This document shows, one piece after another, positions 8,099 to 17,033 of a DNA stretch of 64,000 nt (positions within the stretch are counted from its first letter, which is position 1; every line of letters starts with the position of its first letter). A program made the position numbers and the translations under genes. The stretch spans positions 2,047,001-2,111,000 of the forward strand of contig NZ_CP089518.1 of the NCBI RefSeq assembly GCF_025917685.1, in the 5' to 3' direction. The notes under the pieces were generated by a model, which saw nothing but the letters and a program-made list of their open reading frames with translations, made no database searches and had not been told where the DNA came from. Source of the DNA: Bacillus cereus (GTDB lineage: Bacteria; Bacillota; Bacilli; Bacillales; Bacillaceae_G).

Positions 8099-10702
8099 GG
8101 ACTAAAAGAAGGGCGTATTAAAGCGGCTGAATTTGGTCAAGGTGTCGATAAGTCAATGAAGGAAGCCTTGGAAGGAACTAAAATTTCAGCTGATCAGCTA
8201 GAAAAATGGGGACAATCTGTAGCAAAAGGCGGTAAGGAAGGTTCAGCCGCTATGACAGATATCGCTAAAGCATTGAACGAAGTCGAAAATGAAACAAAGC
8301 GAAATGAGATTGGCGTAAAGTTGTTCGGGACCATGTTTGAAGACCAAGGGCAGAACATCATCGATACACTGTTAAATGCTAAAGATAAAGTTATTGATTT
8401 AAATGTAAGCCAAGAAGAATTAAACGAAATGATTAAGAAAATGGATGCAAGCCCAGCTATAAAGTTCCAAAAGGCAATGGGTGACTTAAAAATGGCACTT
8501 GAGCCACTTTTAGGCGTAATTGCAAGCATCATTGGTGCATTTGCAAGTTGGATTTCCGCTCATCCAGCATTAGCGGCAGCATTAACAACTATTGTTGTTG
8601 CGATTGGCATATTAATTGGAGCTTGCATGGCTCTAGCCCCAGTGTTTATAACCTTATCCAGTATTGCTGGAATTGTTGGTGTAAGTGTTGGGGCTATTGC
8701 TGGTCCGGTCGCATTAGTTGTTGCTGGGTTTATAGCCGCCACCGCCGCAATAGTTGGAGTGGTAATTGGATTCAAAAAGTTGTGGCAAACGAATGAAGGA
8801 TTCAAAAATAGTATTACTGGCGTGATCAGTGGTATACAAAGTTTCATCGATATATTAATTTCGCTAAGTAAATACTTATTTTTCACAGCTGTGGACGGAG
8901 ATTATCTGAATGACTGGATTACCCATCTACCTACAGGATTTCAAAATGCAGCCGAATTAATCGGAAAAGCAATAAGCAAAATCCGAGAGAGTTTAGTCAC
9001 TTTGTTTAATGCTTTGAAAGCCGTATTTTCAGGAGATTTCAGTCAGATAGGTGAGATATTTAAAACAATTGGTCCATCAATAGTAGGTGCAATAGTAGGA
9101 GGAATTCCCGGAGTTTTAATCGCTACATCTAGATTTCTTCCAGCGATTGCAGGTCAACTTAATGCGAATAAAGGCGTTTTATTAGAAGCGATCACTAACA
9201 TCTTTAGTAACGTAGCTAATTTCTTAATGACAACACTTCCACAGTTTATTCAAACTGGAGCGGAAATTATAAATGGTCTTGTGAATGGATTAGTACAGGC
9301 AGCACCTGTCATTTTGCAATCAATGGTTGAAATAATAAATACGGTAGCTCAAGCAATCGCTACGAATTTACCTATGCTCGTTCAATCTGGAATACAAATA
9401 ATCCAAACTTTAGTTACCGGGATTACTCAAACTTTACCGACAATAATTCAAATTGGACTTCAGCTCATTATGACATTAATAACGAGTATTATGCAGATGC
9501 TTCCACAATTAATTCCTGTGGCTGTATCAATCATTCAAACGATTATTAATGGACTTATGATGATACTCCCACAATTAATCGAAATGGGTATTAATTTACT
9601 AATTTCATTGATTACTGGAATTACACAGGCTTTGCCAATGATCGCATTAGCAATAATTACTGTAATTACTACATTAATTGAAGCAATTACGGCAAATTTA
9701 CCAATGATTATTGCATCTGGTATGCAGATTTTGACAAGTTTAATAAATGGTATCATCCAAATGTTACCTCAACTTATTGATATGGCAATAAATTTGATTA
9801 CTCAAGTAGCTAATACTTTACTAGCAAATTTACCTGCAATTATTCAAGCTGGTGTTCAAATTTTAATGGCTGTAATACAAGGGATTGTGCAAGTTTTACC
9901 GCAATTGATTAATGCAGCACTAGATTTAATTGTTAAAATCGCTTCTACTTTGATTGCGAACTTACCACAAATCATTAGTGCAGGTATAAATATTTTACTA
10001 GCTTTAATTGCTGGTATCGTTCAAGTTATACCTCAATTAATAGCGGCAGGTATTAACCTGATTATCACGCTAGTAGGGGCCTTGATTAGTAATCTACCAA
10101 AACTATTAGAATCAGGCGTAAAACTAATTTTAGCGTTAATACAAGGGATTATAAGTATGGCTGGGCAACTCGGATCAACAATTGTATCAGATATCATTCC
10201 TAAAATTGTCGATACTCTCAAGCAAATTGATTTATTAGGGATTGGTAAAAATATCATTCAAGGCTTGATAAATGGTATCGGTTCAATGGCTGGAGCTGTC
10301 GGTAGTAAGGTATCAGAAATCGGAAGTGGCATCAAGAAGGGCTTTACGGACTTCTTTGATATCCACTCACCTTCACGACTTATGCGTGATGCAGTCGGTA
10401 AACAAATCGGTGCTGGTCTTGCAATTGGTATGGAAAATTCAATTGGTGTGATTAATAGAGCTTCACAAGCAATGAGTGAAGCGGCAACACCTTCTGTGGA
10501 TAGCGGTAATTATGGTTTAACACAATCAAATGGTGGTTATTTACCAGGAAGTGCATCAGGAAATGGAAATGCTACAATCCAACTCGTGCTAAATGAACAA
10601 ATTCTTGGTGAAGTTGTTGCGCCACTAGTAGATATCGCTCAAGGGAAACAAATGAAAACAACATTATACTTTTCGGGGGAGGCTAATGCATTTAATTATT
10701 GA
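8099..10702 (+). CDS. tail tape measure protein, exon 2 (867 codons)
   Basis: The C-terminal two thirds of the tape measure. A TTG-initiated frame extends back to 8075 but those eight codons are intron sequence. The exon begins GLKEGRIKAAEFGQG. It has hydrophobic helical segments (about 8540-8790, ASWISAHPALAAALTTIVVA), then a very long apolar repeat region (about 9200-10200) with recurring blocks such as LPQLI, ANLP, IIQAG and GIVQ at multiples of about 11 residues. The end has FFDIHSPSRLM, a motif near the C-terminus of many tape measures. The last 17 nt overlap the Dit gene. Confidence 0.92.
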   Translation, partial: GLKEGRIKAAEFGQGVDKSMKEALEGTKISADQLEKWGQSVAKGGKEGSAAMTDIAKALNEVENETKRNEIGVKLFGTMFEDQGQNIIDTLLNAKDKVIDLNVSQEELNEMIKKMDASPAIKFQKAMGDLKMALEPLLGVIASIIGAFASWISAHPALAAALTTIVVAIGILIGACMALAPVFITLSSIAGIVGVSVGAIAGPVALVVAGFIAATAAIVGVVIGFKKLWQTNEGFKNSITGVISGIQSFIDILISLSKYLFFTAVDGDYLNDWITHLPTGFQNAAELIGKAISKIRESLVTLFNALKAVFSGDFSQIGEIFKTIGPSIVGAIVGGIPGVLIATSRFLPAIAGQLNANKGVLLEAITNIFSNVANFLMTTLPQFIQTGAEIINGLVNGLVQAAPVILQSMVEIINTVAQAIATNLPMLVQSGIQIIQTLVTGITQTLPTIIQIGLQLIMTLITSIMQMLPQLIPVAVSIIQTIINGLMMILPQLIEMGINLLISLITGITQALPMIALAIITVITTLIEAITANLPMIIASGMQILTSLINGIIQMLPQLIDMAINLITQVANTLLANLPAIIQAGVQILMAVIQGIVQVLPQLINAALDLIVKIASTLIANLPQIISAGINILLALIAGIVQVIPQLIAAGINLIITLVGALISNLPKLLESGVKLILALIQGIISMAGQLGSTIVSDIIPKIVDTLKQIDLLGIGKNIIQGLINGIGSMAGAVGSKVSEIGSGIKKGFTDFFDIHSPSRLMRDAVGKQIGAGLAIGMENSIGVINRASQAMSEAATPSVDSGNYGLTQSNGGYLPGSASGNGNATIQLVLNEQILGEVVAPLVDIAQGKQMKTTLYFSGEANAFNY

Positions 10703-11498
10703 AAGAATGAATGGTGAACGGTACAAAATTAGTAAAGAAACAGGTTATATTCTTTTGAAATTCCGCCCAGAATCCATAAGAGTAAATAAATTAAGAGAAA
10801 GAATCAATGGTAGACCTCCTATCAGTACAGGTAATGAAATCGAAGGGAGGTCTATTCATGTTGAAATTTTATTTAAAGCTTATGATTTTCCAGATCATGC
10901 TTTAAAACGAAATGAATTTTTCCAAATACTTGATTCAAGGGAGGACTTTTATGTCATATACAGTGAAGAACCAGGAAAACGGTGGTTAGTAAGCACTGAA
11001 GGTTTTACACCAGAACCCGTGTCTATAACTTTAGGAAGATGTGAAATGGTTCTTTATTCAACATCACCATACGCAGAATCAATAGGAACAACGCTTGATA
11101 TGTTCACTTTTGATTCTGAACTTTGGCAAATAGGACAAGGATTAATTGCAGAAGATGTACAGTATGTACATAAAACCTCATCATTTCGTATTTATAATGC
11201 TGGTGATGAGGAAATAGATCCTAGAAAACTACCACTTGTAATTCGGATTCGTGGAGATACAAATGGTTTAACCATCACTAATCGAACGACAGGCGATGTA
11301 TTTAAACTCAATATCCCAACTTTGGCTAGTGATACTGTTGAATTGAATAGAGTTAGAGTTTTTAAAAATGGAAATACAGTATTCACAAGTACGAATAGAA
11401 AAGTTATTAAAATAGCTCCTGGATGGAACGACTTTATTGTGTCGGGTATATCAGGGGCTATTCAAATTGATTTTGATTTTCGATTTTATTATTTGTAG
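10686..11498 (+). CDS. distal tail protein (Dit, siphovirus tail component)
   Basis: 270 residues beginning inside the last codons of the tape measure gene. The sequence includes ESIRVNKLRERINGRPPISTGNEIEGRSIHVEI split over its N-terminal ring domain (about 25-60) and a KRWLVSTEGFTPEPV region, typical of SPP1 gp19.1/TP901 Dit proteins. Dit forms the hexameric hub joining tube tip to the Tal/spike proteins. Its position between tape measure and Tal is invariant in siphophages. Confidence 0.85.
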   Translation: MHLIIERMNGERYKISKETGYILLKFRPESIRVNKLRERINGRPPISTGNEIEGRSIHVEILFKAYDFPDHALKRNEFFQILDSREDFYVIYSEEPGKRWLVSTEGFTPEPVSITLGRCEMVLYSTSPYAESIGTTLDMFTFDSELWQIGQGLIAEDVQYVHKTSSFRIYNAGDEEIDPRKLPLVIRIRGDTNGLTITNRTTGDVFKLNIPTLASDTVELNRVRVFKNGNTVFTSTNRKVIKIAPGWNDFIVSGISGAIQIDFDFRFYYL

Positions 11499-11509
11499 GT
11501 GATTGAATA

Positions 11510-12943
11510 ATGAATGATTTATATATTCGTAGTATTAGTGGATCTGAGGAAATGTTAACTCATTTTGAGGTATCTCGAAAAGATGGTGTAAATGGCGACA
11601 AATATATTGATGTGAAAATCATCAAGACTGATACAAACGAACATGCTTACTCTTTAATCTACAATCAAAACACGTTTATATACGATGATGAGGAATATAT
11701 TATCAAAAATTGTGACGAACAAACAATTGGAAATACAGTAACACGTAATTGTAAAGCTATCCATCGTTTTTTCGAAGATTTAAATGATAATCATATTTAT
11801 GAGCAAATAAGTGGCATATTACGCTTAGATAAACTACTAGAATTCTCTTTAAAAGGTACAGGTTATAAAATCGTTATTTATAATAATAATTTACCATTAA
11901 GTGTGGAAGTTGAAAATTTCGGTGATGAAAGCTCATTGGTGTTATTCAAGAATGTCTTAGATAAGTTTGGAGCAGAGTTTGATGTTATTGGTAATGAAAT
12001 AACAGTAATGAAGGAAATCGGCAACTATACAGATGAACAACTACGATATTTTTATAATATTAAAGATCCATCCCAAGAAATTGATACAAATGATTTCAAA
12101 ACACATATTAAGGGATATGGTAAGAAAAACGAAGATGGTTCTTATGTAGTTACTGCAGAATACACAAGTCCACTTTCTAAAGTATATGGGATAAAACACG
12201 CAAAACCTGTTAGAGATGATAGGTATACAGATTACGCAAGTTTGTTAGAACGTATAAAACGTGATTTGCATGACAGTATCGATATTTCGATTAAATTATC
12301 AGCTGTGGAAGCAGAAGAATTGGGCTGGCAATACATCAACAAAGGCGATTATGTTTGGTGTATCATTGATCCATTTGATTTAGATGTTCGAATTCGCGTG
12401 GTAGATGTGGAGGGTTTTTCTAATGAATATAAATCTTCAATTTATACATTAGGACAAATTAGGCGTAAGGCTTCAGATATAATGGTTGACCTAAAAGCAT
12501 CACAACAAGCAGTAAAAAAAGATATCAACGATACCAAGGTAACCGTAATACAGACGCAACAAACAGTAACTAAAGCTGTTGAGGATATTTCAAACGCTAC
12601 AGTTGATGTAACTGAAGTCAAGTCCTCACTTGTAACTACCAATAAAACTGTTAGTGAACAGGGCGGAGAAATACGCACGCTTAAACAGACAGTACAAACA
12701 TTAGAATCCAGTGTTGACGGTATCGTCATACCAGGAGTTGCAACCGAAACAAAAGATGGATTAATGAGTGCTGCAGACAAGAAAAAACTGAATCTGATTA
12801 AATACACAGGACAAGCCGAGGTGGACTTGTCTATTTTAGTGCAAAAAATTAGTGTTTTAGAACAAGGTAACGTCACTTTAACGCAGCAGTTACAACAATT
12901 AGATGGACGTGTGAAAGTGTTAGAAGGAAACAAACCAGTTTAA
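11510..12943 (+). CDS. prophage tail endopeptidase / Tal-like tail protein
   Basis: 477 residues, ATG 11510 after AGGTGATTGAATA. The N-terminal 330 residues resemble the gp27-like fold of Tal proteins (EEYIIKNCDEQTIGNTVTRNC; YINKGDYVWCIIDP). From about residue 325 the sequence becomes coiled coil (KASQQAVKKDINDTKVTVIQ), followed by VATETKDGLMSAADKKKLN, a short motif often found in phage tail fibres, and a terminal heptad helix. Tal proteins sit below Dit and help penetrate the wall. No catalytic domain is evident here, so peptidase activity is only family-based. Confidence 0.82.
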   Translation: MNDLYIRSISGSEEMLTHFEVSRKDGVNGDKYIDVKIIKTDTNEHAYSLIYNQNTFIYDDEEYIIKNCDEQTIGNTVTRNCKAIHRFFEDLNDNHIYEQISGILRLDKLLEFSLKGTGYKIVIYNNNLPLSVEVENFGDESSLVLFKNVLDKFGAEFDVIGNEITVMKEIGNYTDEQLRYFYNIKDPSQEIDTNDFKTHIKGYGKKNEDGSYVVTAEYTSPLSKVYGIKHAKPVRDDRYTDYASLLERIKRDLHDSIDISIKLSAVEAEELGWQYINKGDYVWCIIDPFDLDVRIRVVDVEGFSNEYKSSIYTLGQIRRKASDIMVDLKASQQAVKKDINDTKVTVIQTQQTVTKAVEDISNATVDVTEVKSSLVTTNKTVSEQGGEIRTLKQTVQTLESSVDGIVIPGVATETKDGLMSAADKKKLNLIKYTGQAEVDLSILVQKISVLEQGNVTLTQQLQQLDGRVKVLEGNKPV

Positions 12944-12978
12944 AAAACGAATTTTATATAAATTAGGAGGGATTATTT

Positions 12979-13299
12979 ATGAGACCAATTCAAATTTACT
13001 TAGGGGTACCACAACCAAATAAATTACCTGTCTATGAGGTACCAGCAGGTCAACAAACTACAATTAAACAAATGATCTTTTCTAATACAGATTCAGTTGA
13101 TTCAAAAATTACAGTGACAATTAATACAATTGATATCATGAAAGATTATGTTGTGAAAACTGGTGAAACGAAAATTATTGATTTAGCAATTGTATTGAAT
13201 CAAAATGACAGATTATCTTTACAACAGGAAAAGGCAAATGCGATAAACGTCATGATCAGCGGTACATCTGAGCAGATACAAGCAATTTACCAACAATAA
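12979..13299 (+). CDS. small phage structural protein, unknown
   Basis: 106 residues with an excellent SD (TAGGAGGGATT) before ATG 12979. The sequence alternates hydrophobic and polar residues (KITVTINTIDI, ETKIIDLAIVL), suggesting a small beta-sandwich. I do not recognise a named family. It lies between the Tal-like gene and the spike gene and is followed by its own terminator, so a baseplate or spike accessory role is plausible but only from position. Confidence 0.6.
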   Translation: MRPIQIYLGVPQPNKLPVYEVPAGQQTTIKQMIFSNTDSVDSKITVTINTIDIMKDYVVKTGETKIIDLAIVLNQNDRLSLQQEKANAINVMISGTSEQIQAIYQQ

Positions 13300-13303
13300 A
13301 AGC

Positions 13304-13332
13304 AGAGCGCATGATTGTGCTCTTTTTCTTTT
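13304..13332 (+). terminator. intrinsic terminator between tail genes
   Basis: Stem AGAGCGCA (13304-13311) with TGTGCTCT (13316-13323), one G.U pair, loop TGAT, followed by TTTTCTTTT. It may partly separate baseplate genes from the spike gene. Confidence 0.7.
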
Positions 13333-13358
13333 AGATTTCAAGAAAAGTAGGTGAGAGG

Positions 13359-15539
13359 ATGCCAATTAACTTACACAGATGGAAGGGAACGGCACAGAAT
13401 CGAGAATTTAGGAACAATACGAATTCTAACTGGGATCAACTCGAAAAATCACACAACGGAATTGAGGAAATAAGCGATCAAGCCAAAAGAGTTGCAGACG
13501 ATGCAAACCAAAAAGCAAAAGAAGCGAATAATTTATCTGAGAGTGTACAAGAACAATTTAATCAAGTTGTTATTGATGGGGATTCATCTGTTGAAGCGGC
13601 GCAAGCAAGGGTGGATGAAGACGGGGTAGCACATCCTACTTTAAAAGCACGTGTTGATCATGAATCAAAAAAAATCAGCGGTTTAGCTCAAAAAATAGAT
13701 TGGATTGATGTCCGTGATTATGGATTTATTGGTGATGGTATTGTTGATGATACAAAAGTAATACAAAATGCCGCAGCAGATTTACCTGGAAAAGGGACAC
13801 TAAAATTCCCGTTATCAACTTTTTTATTAACAAAACCGATTGATATACATGTTTCTGACGTAGAAATTGACGGCAGTGGCAGCACTATCATTTGGAACGG
13901 AACTACACCTTTAGGTAACGCGAACCGTTTAATTGGAATGTTCAATATAAAAGGGTCAATTACAACAGATAAGAAGCTTATTACATCTTTCGACTTAAAA
14001 GATAAAAAGAATTTATATTGGGCAACACGTGGTGGTGCTATTACACTAAACGATGTGTCAAACTTAGCAATTGGTGACTATGTAGCCGTAGAGATTCAAA
14101 CGGGTGGTTATAACCCTAATTTACTAAACACGAAAGTAAGTATACTCACGAAAATACTAAATATTAGCTTAAACACTGTATATGTAGAGTATGTTAATCC
14201 ATTTCCCTTTCCTGCACAAATGACGGCAGGAACATTGACAAAGGTTAACGTTGTACAGAATGTTAAAGTTAAAAACTTCGCAATAATCGATAATACTGCG
14301 CTGAAACCTGGATGGGTAAGTACTCCATTCACTTCCTATCCAGATGCAGACCGAACAAACATAGTATCAGGAATATCTTTACAGTATGCAGAGAATTGTA
14401 CTGTTGAAAATGTGAGTGGAACGAACACAAAATTCCCACTCGTTATGGCCAATTACACATGTCGTTCGAAAGCGATTAACATAAATTTGGAGAAACCAGC
14501 GCTAATTGGTGGAGGCGAGGGGTATGCGGTGCAATTTAATAGTTCGCTATATTGTGAAGCTACTAAATGCTACGGTGTGAGTGCTCGACATGTTGTTGAC
14601 TTCACAGCATCAGCATTTTCTAATGCGAAAGATATAAAAGGATTTGATATAACTACATCAACAATTCAGATGCATGGAGCGTACGAACATGATATTACAT
14701 TTGAAGACGTTATCGGAAAAATAGGTGTAGTAAGCGGACAAACTTTTGGTAATGCGAATATGAACATTACATTTAATCGCTGTTCTGGTACGACTATTTC
14801 TGGTCTAGGATTCACTGTTGGATATAGACTAGAAAAATGTAACTTTGAAATTGATAATGTATTTACAAATGCTATGTTTATTGATTGTGATATTTTATGG
14901 TCTTCTGATTTGTACGAATCGCCAGACAAGCGTGGTTATGCTATAGATTCGAAAATAGAAATACGAGGTGGTTTGCTAACATTCGATAGCTCTCAAGATT
15001 ACTGTATTATCAAAGACTACGATTATATCGTAATCAACAACGGATGCAATATAAAATTTGTTGGAATAACGGATGGTAGCGTAGCTGGTAAAAACGTAGA
15101 TTTCGAAAACGTAAAGAACTTTAAAGTATACAAAAGTGTGATCGATGGGGTTAAATTACGCCCGAGAGGGTCATATCGTACGATGGAATTCAGTATCGAT
15201 GATAACGAGATTATTTGTAAATACGCAGGGCCTTCTATTAGTACGAAACATTTAACTAATGCAGTATTAATCGGAACTATTACAAATAATACATTTACGA
15301 AAATAGGAAATAACGCATCTATTGCAGCGGCTTTTCCTTATCCAGAAGATACAATCATTGGTTCAACAATTAGTGCAACGTATTCAGGGAATACATTCAA
15401 AGGACAACTTGAAGTAAGGTTCGAACCTGTAGGTGAAAAAGGAACGACTATATTTACAATAAATACATTGCGTGATGGTGCTAAAGATGTAAATAAGAAT
15501 AAAACAAACGTAACGAATTTAAATAATCAGATCGTTTAA
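13359..15539 (+). CDS. tail spike with pectin-lyase (right-handed beta-helix) fold
   Basis: 726 residues, ATG after AGGTGAGAGG. Residues 1-115 form a charged helical stalk. Then VRDYGFIGDGIVDDTKVIQNA (about 121-140, split here for brevity) is the classic opening of Pectate_lyase_3 domains, after which the many short beta-strands run with Asn-ladder-like repeats (NNTFTKIGNN, YSGNTFKG) to the end. Such proteins are trimeric spikes that bind or cut surface polysaccharide. The final helix VNKNKTNVTNLNNQIV could be a trimerisation tail. The host ligand cannot be told from sequence. Confidence 0.85.
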   Translation: MPINLHRWKGTAQNREFRNNTNSNWDQLEKSHNGIEEISDQAKRVADDANQKAKEANNLSESVQEQFNQVVIDGDSSVEAAQARVDEDGVAHPTLKARVDHESKKISGLAQKIDWIDVRDYGFIGDGIVDDTKVIQNAAADLPGKGTLKFPLSTFLLTKPIDIHVSDVEIDGSGSTIIWNGTTPLGNANRLIGMFNIKGSITTDKKLITSFDLKDKKNLYWATRGGAITLNDVSNLAIGDYVAVEIQTGGYNPNLLNTKVSILTKILNISLNTVYVEYVNPFPFPAQMTAGTLTKVNVVQNVKVKNFAIIDNTALKPGWVSTPFTSYPDADRTNIVSGISLQYAENCTVENVSGTNTKFPLVMANYTCRSKAININLEKPALIGGGEGYAVQFNSSLYCEATKCYGVSARHVVDFTASAFSNAKDIKGFDITTSTIQMHGAYEHDITFEDVIGKIGVVSGQTFGNANMNITFNRCSGTTISGLGFTVGYRLEKCNFEIDNVFTNAMFIDCDILWSSDLYESPDKRGYAIDSKIEIRGGLLTFDSSQDYCIIKDYDYIVINNGCNIKFVGITDGSVAGKNVDFENVKNFKVYKSVIDGVKLRPRGSYRTMEFSIDDNEIICKYAGPSISTKHLTNAVLIGTITNNTFTKIGNNASIAAAFPYPEDTIIGSTISATYSGNTFKGQLEVRFEPVGEKGTTIFTINTLRDGAKDVNKNKTNVTNLNNQIV

Positions 15540-15630
15540 TGAATTTTGTTCTGTTCTAAAAATGAATAAAACAATGATGTAGATCGAGAGAAGTTCACAA
15601 TGAAAATTTGATTTTTATAAAAAGAAGGTG

Positions 15631-15720
15631 ATGATATCGAAGGAAGAGAATATCAATTACAAAGGGCATCTTTGTATCGAAACAAACTACCGTAGAATCA
15701 AAAAATATAGTAAAGGGTGA
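15631..15720 (+). CDS. possible 29-residue phage peptide
   Basis: Reads MISKEENINYKGHLC and ends KKYSKG. AGAAGGTG lies directly before the ATG, which is closer than ideal. The stop overlaps a GTG at 15717 in the frame of the next gene, suggesting coupling. It is short, without recognised relatives, and could be chance. The rest of 15540-15630 shows nothing else. Confidence 0.35.
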   Translation: MISKEENINYKGHLCIETNYRRIKKYSKG

Positions 15721-15725
15721 TTATA

Positions 15726-15941
15726 ATGAAACTTTACGAGGTTTTGATGAGGTATGAAAAGGGTGAGTATAAAGATGGAGATGTATTTTTGTATCAAAAC
15801 AATCCAAGAATGAAAGCGATGTTCGAATTTGGAGATTTAGTATGGTGTGATGAGCATATAGCTGTGAGTTGTAAAAATCTTTCTCGTGATATATGGACAT
15901 ATAAAGAAAGACTAAAAAATCAAGCTAGATATAGTTCTTAA
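15726..15941 (+). CDS. small phage protein of unknown function
   Basis: 71 residues from ATG 15726, preceded by AAAGGGTGATTAT. A GTG at 15717 in frame would add three residues but is inside the SD. Sequence: LYEVLMRYEKGEYKDGDVFLY, then FGDLVWCDEHIAV; mixed alpha/beta, soluble, not recognised. It lies between spike and lysis genes and is closed by a terminator four bases after the stop. Proteins of this size here are often phage accessory proteins. Confidence 0.65.
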   Translation: MKLYEVLMRYEKGEYKDGDVFLYQNNPRMKAMFEFGDLVWCDEHIAVSCKNLSRDIWTYKERLKNQARYSS

Positions 15942-15944
15942 TTC

Positions 15945-15970
15945 GGAGAGATAATTGTCTCTCTTTTTAT
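15945..15970 (+). terminator. terminator after small phage gene
   Basis: GAGAGA-TAATT-GTCTCTC type stem followed by TTTTTATTT. It closely resembles two further terminators downstream (16208 and 16507). Confidence 0.7.
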
Positions 15971-16069
15971 TTCGAAAGAATGTATTCTTATTAAATACAC
16001 ATAATATCCATTAAGAGTTAACAATCTTAATATACTCTATAAGTAAATGTATCGAAAGAGGTGGATAGT

Positions 16070-16174
16070 ATGGTAGGGAAATCGAACTTCGATAGAGGTT
16101 TGTTTTACGGAGGTATGCTATCGTTAGGTTTTTGGATTATCCTATTTAATGTGATAAACACTTTAGTTAGATAA
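16070..16174 (+). CDS. 34-residue single-span membrane peptide (phage)
   Basis: ATG 16070 with GAAAGAGGTGGATAGT upstream, a strong SD. The protein has a polar start (VGKSNFDRGLF) and one hydrophobic stretch (GMLSLGFWIILFNVI). Function unknown. It is followed by a terminator, and the next gene is a similarly built 40-residue membrane peptide. The good SD and conserved layout make it a credible gene despite its size. Confidence 0.6.
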   Translation: MVGKSNFDRGLFYGGMLSLGFWIILFNVINTLVR

Positions 16175-16207
16175 CTAAAATTTAATAAAATACGGCTTTT
16201 ATAGATT

Positions 16208-16236
16208 AAGAGGGACATACGCGTTCCTCTTTTTAT
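16208..16236 (+). terminator. terminator after membrane peptide 1
   Basis: AAGAGG.GAC stem with GTTCCTCTT followed by TTTATTTTT. The sequence TACGGCTTTTATAG before it (16191-16204) recurs as TACGGATTTTATAG before the next terminator. Confidence 0.65.
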
Positions 16237-16352
16237 TTTTAAATAAATTCACATGATTTATATATTTAAAACTTCACAAATAATACACCGCTAATACACA
16301 ACAGCAAGATATGATATGGTGACTAACTTATGAAAATAATAGGAGAGATATT

Positions 16353-16475
16353 ATGAAGAGTGAAGTTAATTTCTTTGTAGGTTTATTATGGGCAAGTTTC
16401 TTTTCAATCATTTTATGGGCGGCATTTTTTCTGATTGGTAAAGGGATTGTAAATGGATTTATATATCAATATTAA
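16353..16475 (+). CDS. 40-residue single-span membrane peptide (phage)
   Basis: ATG 16353 with AGGAGAGATATT upstream. The sequence MKSEVNFFVGLLWASFFSII continues hydrophobic to FLIGKGIVNGF, giving one long transmembrane helix. No family recognised. Together with the preceding 34-residue peptide it forms a repeated layout of SD, tiny membrane protein and TACGG.TTTTATAG-terminator just before the lysis genes. A role in lysis timing or superinfection exclusion is conceivable but not shown. Confidence 0.6.
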   Translation: MKSEVNFFVGLLWASFFSIILWAAFFLIGKGIVNGFIYQY

Positions 16476-16506
16476 TGAAATATAAAAAATACGGATTTTA
16501 TAGCAA

Positions 16507-16536
16507 AAGAGGGACAAATAAATGTCTCTCTTTTTA
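16507..16536 (+). terminator. terminator before the lysis cassette
   Basis: AGAGGGACA with TGTCTCTCT (one G.U pair) followed by TTTTTATTTT. Confidence 0.7.
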
Positions 16537-16557
16537 TTTTGGAATGGGGTGGTCAAA

Positions 16558-16794
16558 GTGGAAGGATTACAAGATGTAAGGAACGATGTTCATGAAATAA
16601 AGCAAGATATCAAGGACATTCGTTTAGAAATTAAAAGTTTAGAGATGCGAACAACGGGTAACGAAAAAGATATTATCAATATCAACAAACAGTTAGATAA
16701 AATTAGCAACAATACTACCTGGATCTTACGGCTTATTGTAGGTGGGATTATAGGCGCAGCACTCACTTTTTTAATGAAAGGAGGTGGTATGTAA
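16558..16794 (+). CDS. xhlA: XhlA-type hemolysin/holin-associated protein
   Basis: 78 residues from GTG 16558, which has GGAATGGGGTGGTC upstream. An ATG at 16522 in frame lies inside the preceding terminator and is rejected. The N-terminal 50 residues are a charged coiled coil (VRNDVHEIKQDIKDIRLEIK) and the C-terminus is a single membrane helix (WILRLIVGGIIGAALTFLM), the exact plan of B. subtilis PBSX XhlA. It partners the holin in membrane permeabilisation. The TAA overlaps the holin ATG. Confidence 0.88.
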   Translation: MEGLQDVRNDVHEIKQDIKDIRLEIKSLEMRTTGNEKDIININKQLDKISNNTTWILRLIVGGIIGAALTFLMKGGGM

Positions 16795-17033
16795 TGTTTG
16801 AAATTACTGTAATGATTGGAATTGTAATTGGTCTTTCACAGATTGCAAAAACAATTGGATTACAAACAAAATACGTTCCGTTATTAAATTTAACGCTTGG
16901 CATTGTGCTAGGCGTTTTATTTTTGGGCGGAGATATCAAAACAAATGTATTTCAAGGAATCATCATTGGACTATCTGCAAGTGGATTATTTAACCACACA
17001 AAAATTATGAAAAAGGATGTTGATGCTAAATGA
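16794..17033 (+). CDS. phage holin
   Basis: 79 residues, ATG 16794 coupled to the upstream stop after AAAGGAGGTGGT. Two to three membrane helices are visible (ITVMIGIVIGLSQIA; YVPLLNLTLGIVLGVLFLGG; GIIIGLSASGLF) with a charged C-terminus (KIMKKDVDAK), the pattern of small Gram-positive holins. It lies between XhlA and the amidase, which it would help reach the wall. Its stop overlaps the amidase start by 4 nt. Confidence 0.87.
   Translation: MFEITVMIGIVIGLSQIAKTIGLQTKYVPLLNLTLGIVLGVLFLGGDIKTNVFQGIIIGLSASGLFNHTKIMKKDVDAK

Noticed and set aside
8548..8796. Cys/Trp-rich open frame inside the tape measure gene
   Set aside because: It is a shifted reading of the hydrophobic helix region with no SD.
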